From JAVVVD01 sp036652795 (GTDB lineage Bacteria; Bacillota; Clostridia; Christensenellales; CAG-138): 64,000 bases of DNA. A program made the translations under genes and the position numbers. Shown in pieces: positions 8,901 to 16,044 of this stretch. The DNA lies in the NCBI GenBank assembly GCA_036652795.1, contig JAVVVD010000004.1:123853-187852 (forward strand). Reading direction: 5' to 3'. The first letter of the stretch is position 1, and each line of letters opens with the position of its first letter. Below the pieces are notes generated by a model. The model had not been told where the DNA came from, did not search any database, and was given only the letters and a program-made list of their open reading frames with translations.

Positions 8901-9613
8901 CTGCCATCCCTCCATATCTCAAGCACTTTTTCCGCGCTTTGCAGCGAAAGTATCACAGCATCCGCAAGATATGCCGCCATGTCCCGCCCTGTTTTCAGCC
9001 GTTCACCCTCCGCCTTATTCAGCCCCACCGTGCAATTGTAGCCTATCATGCGGGCCGCATCCTGCGCCGTTATTATATGTCCCTGTGCTACCCCAAGCCC
9101 CGCCGCATACAGCTCCGGCCTGTGCGCCGCCTCGCTGACCGGCTTGCCTATCCCATCCAGACCCACCATGTATATCAGCTTATCCACATGCGCCGGCAAG
9201 CACGGTTCGTGCGGCCCATGCGCCTTAAGCGGCAACCCCTTTGAGCCATCCGCTTCCACTATCACGTAATCGGCCAGTCGCCCTAGTGTTTCGATCGCCA
9301 ACTTTGGAGGATCCAGCTTATCAGGCAGTATGTTCTCCGCTACGCACACCAGCGATGTTTTATTCAGCGCATCCGTTACCTGCGCCGTATCCGCATTTTT
9401 TAGCACCATCATATCCGGCGGCCATATATGCGTTGTTGTTGTAACTATTACGCTGCCCATTTGCGAAAGCTCCGCCGCCAGTTCAAGCATCAATGTGGTT
9501 TTACCGCCACCGCCTATTATAGCGGTAACGCCGCGCGGTACGCGCAATGCGCTCCATAGTGACGTTGGCCGCGTTATATTCGCTTTTATATCGTTTTTTA
9601 CAGGCTGTTGCAT
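8888..9613 (-). CDS. yqeC: YqeC, putative selenium-dependent hydroxylase accessory protein
   Basis: 241 residues with a glycine-rich P-loop-like motif IIGGGGKTTLMLELA near residue 33, then TTTTHIWPP and VEADGSKGLPLK, all typical of the YqeC family. The protein is probably an ATP- or GTP-dependent factor in maturation of selenium-containing molybdenum hydroxylases; biochemistry is not established. The ATG at 9613 has GGAG five bases upstream, while the GTG at 9619 overlaps that site. First gene of the yqeC-yqeB-selD unit and divergent from a ModE-like regulator. Confidence 0.87.
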   Translation of the reverse strand: MQQPVKNDIKANITRPTSLWSALRVPRGVTAIIGGGGKTTLMLELAAELSQMGSVIVTTTTHIWPPDMMVLKNADTAQVTDALNKTSLVCVAENILPDKLDPPKLAIETLGRLADYVIVEADGSKGLPLKAHGPHEPCLPAHVDKLIYMVGLDGIGKPVSEAAHRPELYAAGLGVAQGHIITAQDAARMIGYNCTVGLNKAEGERLKTGRDMAAYLADAVILSLQSAEKVLEIWRDGRCLF

Positions 9614-9629
9614 TGCCACTCCAATTCGT

Positions 9630-9647
9630 TATTCTCGCGTTAGAATA
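9630..9647. promoter_or_regulatory. Inverted repeat, possible operator between yqeC and the ModE-like gene
   Basis: TATTCT at 9630-9635 and AGAATA at 9642-9647, separated by six bases, centred in the divergent intergenic region. The size and half-site spacing would suit a dimeric winged-helix regulator. The neighbouring ModE-like gene is the obvious candidate, but binding is inferred. Confidence 0.4.
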
Positions 9648-9664
9648 TCACCGCATACGATGCG

Positions 9665-9693
9665 TTGTCAAGCGCTGGCAAAGCTGCTATAAT
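9665..9693 (+). promoter_or_regulatory. Promoter of the ModE-like regulator
   Basis: -35 TTGTCA at 9665-9670, a 17-base spacer, and -10 TATAAT at 9688-9693, with a TG one base before the -10. This is one of the best promoter matches in the window. Confidence 0.75.
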
Positions 9694-9726
9694 GATGCAT
9701 AGATTTTCAGTATCAGGAGGTGTACC

Positions 9727-10071
9727 ATGGCCAATTCGGATGAGCTCAGCTACAGGCTGGCCGTAAGAATATTCAGAGGCGAAAAATGCTTTGGCCCTGG
9801 ACTTGCTCAGCTTTTGCGCAAGGTAAGCATCTCAAAATCATTGCGCAGCGCCTCCACACAGATGCACATGGCCTACTCAAAGGCATGGCGCATAGTTAAA
9901 GAATCCGAAACCGCTCTGGGCTTTGCTCTGCTATCCTCCCAAACTGGCGGTAAAAACGGCGGTGGCGCGGCGCTTACTCCGCAGGCCGATGAGCTGCTGG
10001 CACATTATGATGCGTTTCTACATGAGCTTGGTATACTTGCAGACGAGCTGTTTGAAAAGCATTTCGGGTGA
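9727..10071 (+). CDS. ModE N-terminal-like winged-helix regulator
   Basis: 114 residues matching the DNA-binding domain of ModE (FGPGLAQLLRKV, TQMHMAYSKAWRIVKE, GGKNGGGAALTPQADELL). The molybdate-binding C-terminal domains of full ModE are absent, so metal sensing, if any, is not visible. AGGAGG lies a few bases before the ATG. The divergent arrangement with yqeC suggests that it regulates the molybdenum-hydroxylase maturation genes; that is inference. Confidence 0.85.
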   Translation: MANSDELSYRLAVRIFRGEKCFGPGLAQLLRKVSISKSLRSASTQMHMAYSKAWRIVKESETALGFALLSSQTGGKNGGGAALTPQADELLAHYDAFLHELGILADELFEKHFG

Positions 10072-10124
10072 TTGACATATAAATAGATCTATTATGGTGC
10101 CTACGACCGGTTTTCCGTATAGCC

Positions 10125-10778
10125 CTATTGCGCAAAATATTCGAATCTATCAAAGAAGCCGCAGATAACAACAATGCAATATGGGCTTAGGGTACATATA
10201 TTCAGCAAGCACTTGCTGCCATTAGAATGCGCTTCATCATAAAGCTTTTGCGTAAATATTGGAATCAGCTTTTTAAATGCTATATAAACAGCATAGCCTA
10301 AAATTACTCCAATGGTATTTAAGATTAAGTCGTCAATATCGGTTTCCCGGCACAAAAACAGCTGCGTGCATTCTATAAGCAGCGAAACCAAAAAGCCATA
10401 CAGAACTGTCGCCTTAAATCTTCCAAGCTTAGGATACAATAACGGAATAAAAAATCCAAGCGGGCCAAACATCAGGATATTCCCAGCGATGTTGATAAGT
10501 GCAAACAGCATATCTCCCCCCATCAGGATTTTTTTAATCCCTGCAAAAGGTATGAGACTTATTTGCTCAATTCTAATATCCGTATGAAAGCCGCTCATAG
10601 GAGAAACTCCTGTAAGTGAAAATACGACCAGCATCGCTGTTCCAAACAAAATAAGAGCCGCATTGTACATTGAAATAATTTTTGTGTGTTTTCTGCGTGT
10701 ATTGACCAGCACCGCAACGATAATAATCGCTAAATTCAACAAAACGTCTCTTGTAAGTATCTGCATAAGCTTCACCAT
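10125..10778 (-). CDS. VanZ-like membrane protein
   Basis: About 217 residues from the ATG at 10778, with four or five hydrophobic segments. It shows the VanZ pattern: NIAGNILMFGPLGFFIPLL, then LIECTQLFLCRETDIDDLILNTIG. VanZ relatives have been linked to teicoplanin or lipoglycopeptide tolerance, but no resistance genes lie nearby and the function here is unknown. No good ribosome binding site is visible; a GTG at 10802 and an ATG at 10766 are alternatives. The gene is richer in A+T than its neighbours, which could reflect later acquisition. Confidence 0.75.
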   Translation of the reverse strand: MVKLMQILTRDVLLNLAIIIVAVLVNTRRKHTKIISMYNAALILFGTAMLVVFSLTGVSPMSGFHTDIRIEQISLIPFAGIKKILMGGDMLFALINIAGNILMFGPLGFFIPLLYPKLGRFKATVLYGFLVSLLIECTQLFLCRETDIDDLILNTIGVILGYAVYIAFKKLIPIFTQKLYDEAHSNGSKCLLNICTLSPYCIVVICGFFDRFEYFAQ

Positions 10779-10803
10779 AATGACTATAAATTGTGCTTTC
10801 ACA

Positions 10804-10850
10804 AAACCGCCGTTATACGCTTTTATTATGCTTTAGCGCAGCGGCGGTTT
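10804..10850 (-). terminator. Possible terminator downstream of parB
   Basis: AAACCGCCG at 10804-10812 pairs with CGGCGGTTT at 10842-10850 around a long 29-base loop. On the minus strand it is followed by TTTTG. It lies just after the parB stop. Confidence 0.45.
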
Positions 10851-10863
10851 AGCTTTAAACATT

Positions 10864-11724
10864 TTAGCCTTTGATTATCGTATCATACACGCCCTGCAAA
10901 TCCTCTTTTGAGAAATACTCGATTATCACCCTGCCGCGCGTTTCGTTGCCCACAATGCTGACCTTCGTGCCAAGTCGGTTGCGCAAGCGCTCCTCCGCCG
11001 CCACAAGATCGCTGTTTACCGGCTTTGGCTTATCCTGCTTTGGTTTTTCGATTTTCGCTTCAGCCAGCGCCTTCACCTTTGCCTCAGCATCGCGCACCGA
11101 TAGACCTCTGCCGGCTATTTCGCCCGCAAGTTTTATTATGGCCGTCTCATCCTTTAGTGCGGCAAGCGCACGTGCGTGTCCTGCCTGAAGTCTGCCATCC
11201 CTCAGCATATCCTGCACAGCATCCGGCAGATTCAAAAGCCGTACCGCATTGGCTATTGCCGGCCTGCTCTTAGAGAGGCGTGTTGCTACCTCTTCCTGCG
11301 TCAAGTCGTGCTGCTGCATTAGAAAGCGTATTGCGGCGGCCTCCTCGATTGGGTTTAGATCCTCGCGCTGTATATTCTCTACCAGCGCTACCTCCATCAC
11401 CTCAGCATCCTCCATATCGCGCACCACCAGCGGCACGCTGGACATACCGGCTATTCGCGCCGCGCGGAACCTGCGCTCACCCGCGATTATCGTATAGCGC
11501 TCACCATTGCGCCGCGCTATAATCGGCTGTACCATGCCGTGCCGCTCTATTGAAGCGGCCAGTTCGCTCAGCTTGTCCTCATCAAAGGTTTTGCGCGGCT
11601 GATCCAGATTTGTATCTACAAGGTATACGTCCACCTGTTGCACCCCTGCGGCGGCAGGCTCCACCGTATAATCCCCAAGCAACGCATCCAGTCCGCGCCC
11701 AAGTCCCTTTTTTACAGCCATCAT
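10864..11724 (-). CDS. parB: Chromosome partition protein ParB (Spo0J-type)
   Basis: 286 residues. CTP-dependent DNA clamp that loads at parS and spreads. The N-terminus KKGLGRGLDALLGDY is typical and contacts ParA. AGERRFRAA is the CTP-binding motif, ENIQRED follows, and the helix-turn-helix includes TQEEVATRLSKSRPAIANAVRLL, where the SRPxIAN string is ParB-like, unlike the Noc-like paralogue at 27.4 kb. Two adjacent ATGs (11724, 11721) are possible starts. The start overlaps the parA stop, and two parS-like sites lie upstream of parA. Confidence 0.95.
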   Translation of the reverse strand: MMAVKKGLGRGLDALLGDYTVEPAAAGVQQVDVYLVDTNLDQPRKTFDEDKLSELAASIERHGMVQPIIARRNGERYTIIAGERRFRAARIAGMSSVPLVVRDMEDAEVMEVALVENIQREDLNPIEEAAAIRFLMQQHDLTQEEVATRLSKSRPAIANAVRLLNLPDAVQDMLRDGRLQAGHARALAALKDETAIIKLAGEIAGRGLSVRDAEAKVKALAEAKIEKPKQDKPKPVNSDLVAAEERLRNRLGTKVSIVGNETRGRVIIEYFSKEDLQGVYDTIIKG

Positions 11725-12491
11725 CGATTACCATCCTTTGCAATAAGCTCCTCAGCAAGCGCCGCATATGCCTTTGCCCCAGCACATCCATTATCGTACA
11801 TGCTTATTGGCAAACCAAAACTGGGCGCTTCGCCAAGGCGGATAGAGCGCGGGATTATGGTGCTGTACACTTTATTTTTGAAGAATTTTTTAACTTCCTG
11901 CACAACCTGCGACGAGAGATTGGTGCGTGCATCAAACATGGTAAGCACCACGCCCTCAACGTTTAGCTGAGGATTCAGGTGCGCGCTCACAAGCTTAACG
12001 GTGTTCATCAGATCCGAAAGCCCCTCCAGCGCGTAGTATTCGCACTGTATAGGCGCAAGCAGCGTATCCGCCGCCGTAAGCGCATTTATGGTAAGCAGCC
12101 CAAGTGAAGGCGGGCAGTCTATAAACATATAGTCGAAATCCGCGCGCAATGTATCCAGCGCATTCTTTAGCACATGCTCGCGCGCCATAACGTTTACCAG
12201 CTCAACCTCCGCACCTGAAAGCTCCTTGCGCGCAGGCAGCAGCTTTACCCCTTGCGCAACCGTGTCACAGCACACCTTGCGCGCCGCCACGCCGTTTATT
12301 ATCATGTCGTACACGCTATACTCAGGCTTATCCTTATCCACGCCTAGGCCACTCGTTGTGTTGCCCTGTGGATCTATATCCACGCACAGCACGCGTTTAC
12401 CGCGTTCCGCTACGCAAGCCGCAAGGTTAACGGTCGTTGTGGTTTTGCCCACGCCGCCCTTTTGATTGGCTACCGCGATTATTTTTGCCAC
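11721..12491 (-). CDS. parA: Chromosome partition ATPase ParA (Soj)
   Basis: 256-residue ParA/MinD-type ATPase that works with ParB in origin segregation. The deviant Walker A NQKGGVGKTTTTVNLA begins at residue 9, Walker A-prime is DIDPQGN, and Walker B is FIDCPPSLG. The start is a GTG at 12491 with a GGGGGG-type ribosome binding site upstream. It overlaps parB. The pair is about 25 kb from the origin and is separated from noc by plus-strand genes, whereas related genomes often have all of these together. Confidence 0.95.
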   Translation of the reverse strand: MAKIIAVANQKGGVGKTTTTVNLAACVAERGKRVLCVDIDPQGNTTSGLGVDKDKPEYSVYDMIINGVAARKVCCDTVAQGVKLLPARKELSGAEVELVNVMAREHVLKNALDTLRADFDYMFIDCPPSLGLLTINALTAADTLLAPIQCEYYALEGLSDLMNTVKLVSAHLNPQLNVEGVVLTMFDARTNLSSQVVQEVKKFFKNKVYSTIIPRSIRLGEAPSFGLPISMYDNGCAGAKAYAALAEELIAKDGNR

Positions 12492-12653
12492 TAAAATACC
12501 CCCCGTTATCTAAAAACTGATTTGTTCAATAATCCTATCTGCTCCGGTAAATAATTATATAACATGCTGCTCTCAAAGACAATGTGATGTTTCATGTAAG
12601 CTTGTGTCAAAGTAGGCGCATCCATTATAATGCAGCAAGGGTTAAACGTATAT

Positions 12654-12669
12654 TGTTTCATGTGAAACA
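12654..12669. promoter_or_regulatory. parS-like ParB-binding site
   Basis: The 16-mer TGTTTCATGTGAAACA differs at one central base from the bacterial parS core TGTTTCACGTGAAACA. It lies 160 bases upstream of parA. A weaker half-site, TGTTTCATGT, begins at 12588. Confidence 0.82.
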
Positions 12670-12735
12670 ATCCTGCATATGAGGTCTTAGTATATTGGGA
12701 AAAGGATGGTGTTCTTTATTTGAAACGAGCTTATT

Positions 12736-13008
12736 GTGAGGGAATTCTTCGATGCTGAAAACACGAGAAGCCGGGATAGATACGTGACCTTTCTCCACCA
12801 GGGCGTTGAACGGGAGTTGTTTTCAAGCGGCGGCCCACAGGTGATAACATGTGTGCGTGCCTATATGGCCAGGATAACAGCGGCGTACAGCGGCAGCTCA
12901 GCCACATTCGAGCGTGTCCAGATGCACATAAGCGAATCCGGCAAACGCATAGCGTCGCTGCCGGCAAATAACCTTGGCGAGCGCTCGCTGGATATATTCG
13001 ATTTTTAA
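12736..13008 (+). CDS. Hypothetical 90-residue protein between two parS-like sites
   Basis: An open frame of 90 codons starting at a GTG directly after an in-frame stop. It is mixed charged and hydrophobic, with no membrane segment and no recognised domain; the C-terminus reads ERSLDIFDF. No clear ribosome binding site is visible. Base composition resembles that of neighbouring genes. It is the only plus-strand frame in the 760-base gap between parA and the methyltransferase. It might be a real conserved hypothetical or chance. Confidence 0.4.
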   Translation: MREFFDAENTRSRDRYVTFLHQGVERELFSSGGPQVITCVRAYMARITAAYSGSSATFERVQMHISESGKRIASLPANNLGERSLDIFDF

Positions 13009-13188
13009 AGCGGCCTTATAGTTTACGAGTGGGAATTTATAATGGAATAAACAGGGTGCGTTAAATTTACCTGCCGCTAAAATCACTGGCGGACAATAGC
13101 CGCCGCTACAGGCCGGCATATATTGCAGCTTTGATTTGTTGAAGTGAATATATGTGTGGAGCGTATTGCGCGTCCTCATAAAAATCAT

Positions 13189-13221
13189 AAAGAGGCTCGG
13201 GAGTTTTCCCCGCGCCTCTTT
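13189..13221 (-). terminator. Probable terminator after the RNA methyltransferase gene
   Basis: AAAGAGGC (13189-13196) pairs with GCCTCTTT (13214-13221), with additional G-C pairing possible inside the loop. On the minus strand it is followed by ATGATTTTTATG. It lies about 35 bases after the stop at 13255. Confidence 0.6.
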
Positions 13222-13237
13222 CTGTTTCAGCCATAGA

Positions 13238-13253
13238 TGTTTCACATGAAACA
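13238..13253. promoter_or_regulatory. Second parS-like site, inverted relative to the first
   Basis: TGTTTCACATGAAACA is the exact reverse complement of the site at 12654-12669. It abuts the stop of the methyltransferase gene. The two sites are 584 bases apart. Confidence 0.82.
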
Positions 13254-13254
13254 A

Positions 13255-14793
13255 TTATTGTATCTTCAATATAAATATACCCGGCATCAGTCCGCCGGCG
13301 CCCGTGCGCGCCTCGGTCATAAGCTTGAGCTGCGGGCGCTCGCGCACCAGCTTTTTGAGCAGCGTGAATTCCATCGTGTACAGCAGCGCCGTGCCGCCCT
13401 TTTTGACCCATAGCGGCAAACGATCAAGCAGACCGGCATACAGCCGCTCGTTGGCCGCATGTGTGCCCACCCTGTTGCCAAACGGTAAGTTGGCTATCAC
13501 CTCGTCGTATTGCCTGTTAGCTTCAAAGCGCAAGCAATCATTTACTATGAATTTAGCGCAGCTGCCCGCAAGCTGTGCATTCTCTCTTGCTATATCTATC
13601 GCCTTATGCACTATATCCACACCCGTAAGCGATGCGCAATCCGTAAGCTTGCCGCGCTCGATGAGGAATGTGCCGCTGCCGCAGCATGGGTCCAGCACGC
13701 GCGCATCAGGCGAAAGATAATCTCGCGCATAGCGTAGCACCGCAGCCGCGGTAGCAGGATGCATCGAAGCCGGCAGCGCGCCGGCGCGGTAATCAAAGCG
13801 CGCGTCCGGAATTGTAAACAGTTTGGCGAATACATTCATGCCGCCGTTTCTAAGCTGTTCAAGGCGTAGCTCCACCTCGTAGTTGCTGGGCGAGTTTATC
13901 AGTATATCGCCATCCAGCAGCGAAGCAAGCTCGCGCGCAAACGCGCCCCTGTCCATTTCACTACGCAGTTCTATTCGGTAACCAAAGGGAGGCTTTCCGT
14001 CATGCGCGCCAAGCAAAAGTTCCTGTAGTTGTTGCTTTACCCTTATTGCAATCGCCTTTGGCGTTGGGGCAATGTCTCGTGCCAACACGAACAGCAGCTC
14101 AGTAAAGCTACGTGCGCCCATCAGCCCAATCGCCTCCTGTGATTGCAGTTCAACGCAGTCCTGCGCAATTTTTTGCGGCACAATGTGCATAAGGCCAAGC
14201 TCGTATGCAAGTGAATCTGCAAGTTTATCCGGCGTGCGCAGCATCAGCTCGTATGGTTTATCCAAGCCGGTAAAAGTATGCTTGTCCAGCTCGAAAAAAG
14301 ATTTTCGCGCGCTGGCAAACGCCTCACGCTCCTCTTTTTCATGCTTTGCTTCTCCTTCATTTGCAGCCGCAGGCACCTCATAGGCCAGTATAACACCCCT
14401 TGCGTCCTCGCCACCCAGCGCGCCCAGCGCCAGCAGCATGGATGGGCGAACAAAGCGCGTCTGCTCCGCATTAAGCGCAGCTATCAGCGGGTGAACATCC
14501 CGCATATCATGCAATTCACCTGCAAGGCGCGCGGCATTTTTGCGCATCTTCGGTTCGTCTGAAGTGAGCGCCGTATGCAGCGCCGCACGCTCATCTCCAA
14601 GCAATGCATTCATGCTCTGCTTAAAATCCTGTTTCTTTGCACAGCGGCACAGAAAGGCCGCCGCCGCCGAATCGTTTTCGCAAAATAACGCCCACGCCGC
14701 ATCAAAAGCGGCAGGGGCGTTCTGCATCAGTTTTTCGGAGCCGTTAGGCTGTCCAAGTATGTTTTTAACCTGTGCGCAGTCCAGCTTTATCAT
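13255..14793 (-). CDS. RNA methyltransferase of the RlmL/Trm14 (UPF0020) type with HEAT-like N-terminus
   Basis: 512 residues. Residues ~70-150 are helical repeat-like (DEPKMRKNAARLAGELHD, HPLIAALNAE), suggesting HEAT-type repeats. A THUMP-like middle follows (AIAIRVKQQLQ). The C-terminal Rossmann methyltransferase has the SAM motif DPCCGSGTFLIE and the catalytic-type motif ANLPFGNRVG in place of the usual NPPY. The target is probably a guanine N2 in tRNA or rRNA by family analogy. The ATG at 14793 overlaps the murG stop by four bases (ATGA), so translation is coupled. Confidence 0.83.
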   Translation of the reverse strand: MIKLDCAQVKNILGQPNGSEKLMQNAPAAFDAAWALFCENDSAAAAFLCRCAKKQDFKQSMNALLGDERAALHTALTSDEPKMRKNAARLAGELHDMRDVHPLIAALNAEQTRFVRPSMLLALGALGGEDARGVILAYEVPAAANEGEAKHEKEEREAFASARKSFFELDKHTFTGLDKPYELMLRTPDKLADSLAYELGLMHIVPQKIAQDCVELQSQEAIGLMGARSFTELLFVLARDIAPTPKAIAIRVKQQLQELLLGAHDGKPPFGYRIELRSEMDRGAFARELASLLDGDILINSPSNYEVELRLEQLRNGGMNVFAKLFTIPDARFDYRAGALPASMHPATAAAVLRYARDYLSPDARVLDPCCGSGTFLIERGKLTDCASLTGVDIVHKAIDIARENAQLAGSCAKFIVNDCLRFEANRQYDEVIANLPFGNRVGTHAANERLYAGLLDRLPLWVKKGGTALLYTMEFTLLKKLVRERPQLKLMTEARTGAGGLMPGIFILKIQ

Positions 14794-15878
14794 CTGCGTT
14801 TCCTCTTATCCTTCCCCGCCTCAGCGGCCTCGCGTATAACGGCAAGCACCTCGTCCGTGCCATCCGCCAGTGGTTCGCTGCTCATAGCCGATATGAACGA
14901 AAGACGTCTATCGTAAAGATCGTTAACGGTATCCAGCAGCGTGTTGGCCGTAAGTTTCCCCTGTTCAAGTACCATGGCATAGCCTTTACGTGCAAAATAG
15001 CCTGCGTTTAATATCTGATCTCCCCTGCTTGCCGAAAGCGGCAACGGCACAAGCAGCGCTGGCTTAGCGAGCGCAAGAAATTCAAACACCGCGTTTGCGC
15101 CCGCCCGCGATACAACTATATCCGTAGCCGCAAGCACATCCGGTAGTTCCTGCGACATATATTCATATTGTGCGTATCCGGCACGGTCGGCTGATTTATC
15201 AACCTTGCCTTTGCCGCACAGATGCACAACATCAAACGTAAATAGCAGCTTTTCAATCGAGCTGCGTACCGCGTCGTTTATTGCGTTAGAGCCAAGGCTG
15301 CCACCCATTATCAGCAGCAGCGGCTTTTCTCCGTCAAAGCCGACTGTCGCAAGCCCGCGTTCCGCGTCCCCGTTATACAGCTCAGGCCGTATGGGTGTGC
15401 CTGTATGCACGCCCTTTTTGCCCACAAATTGCAACGTATCCTCAAAGGTAACGCATATTCTGTCCGCATAGTGGGCGCTAATCCTGTTGGCAAGGCCGGG
15501 GGTATAATCCGATTCGTGCGTCACCACAGGTGCCCGGTTATGCGCAGCCAGCACCACCGGAACTGATACAAAGCCACCCTTTGAAAATACTACATCGGGT
15601 TTTACCTGTTTTAATATTCTGCGGGATTGTGATATGCCGCGCAGCACCTTGAATGGCATAAATATGGTTTTAAATGAAAAATACCTGCGAAGTTTACCTG
15701 CGCTTATCTCGTGGTATGTTACATCCTCCCGTCCGCCGACCAGCTCCTTTTCTATCCCGTCCGCTGTGCCGATATAGTGGATTGAGTAGCCCTCTGATAT
15801 AAGCTGAGGAAGCAGAGCCAAGTTCGGATTAACATGCCCCGCGCTGCCGCCGCCAGTAAGCAATATGGTTTTGGTCAT
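14790..15878 (-). CDS. murG: MurG, lipid II-forming N-acetylglucosaminyltransferase
   Basis: 362 residues. Transfers GlcNAc to undecaprenyl-PP-MurNAc-pentapeptide on the inner membrane face. The N-terminal glycine-rich TGGGSAGHVNPNLAL is diagnostic. HESDYTPGLANR, MGGSLGSNAIN and the UDP-binding SRAGANAVFEFLAL near residue 265 follow. The ATG at 15878 has AAAGG upstream; the frame is open to 15917. It stands apart from any division-cell-wall cluster, paired only with the RNA methyltransferase gene. Confidence 0.95.
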   Translation of the reverse strand: MTKTILLTGGGSAGHVNPNLALLPQLISEGYSIHYIGTADGIEKELVGGREDVTYHEISAGKLRRYFSFKTIFMPFKVLRGISQSRRILKQVKPDVVFSKGGFVSVPVVLAAHNRAPVVTHESDYTPGLANRISAHYADRICVTFEDTLQFVGKKGVHTGTPIRPELYNGDAERGLATVGFDGEKPLLLIMGGSLGSNAINDAVRSSIEKLLFTFDVVHLCGKGKVDKSADRAGYAQYEYMSQELPDVLAATDIVVSRAGANAVFEFLALAKPALLVPLPLSASRGDQILNAGYFARKGYAMVLEQGKLTANTLLDTVNDLYDRRLSFISAMSSEPLADGTDEVLAVIREAAEAGKDKRKRR

Positions 15879-15975
15879 AAAAAAGCCTTTCAAACAGTCT
15901 ATGTCGCTCAACCACATAATATGCGAAAAAGCGTTGTTTCGTTAGTATAACACCTGCGCGATGGCATAGCAACCG

Positions 15976-16005
15976 TTGTAAGTTTGTCCTTACATATGGT
16001 ATTAT
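15976..16005 (+). promoter_or_regulatory. Possible promoter of the DUF815 gene
   Basis: TTGTAA at 15976-15981, an 18-base spacer, and TATTAT at 16000-16005. A second TATAAT-like sequence follows at 16010, so the exact -10 is uncertain. Confidence 0.45.
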
Positions 16006-16044
16006 ACAGTATAATATTAATAGGGAAATAATGGAGGTATGGCT

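Noticed and set aside
12898..13254. Minus-strand frame beginning MFHVKH
   Set aside because: The MFHVKH start is simply translation of the parS-like site; the frame has no domain and overlaps the terminator and the small plus-strand ORF.
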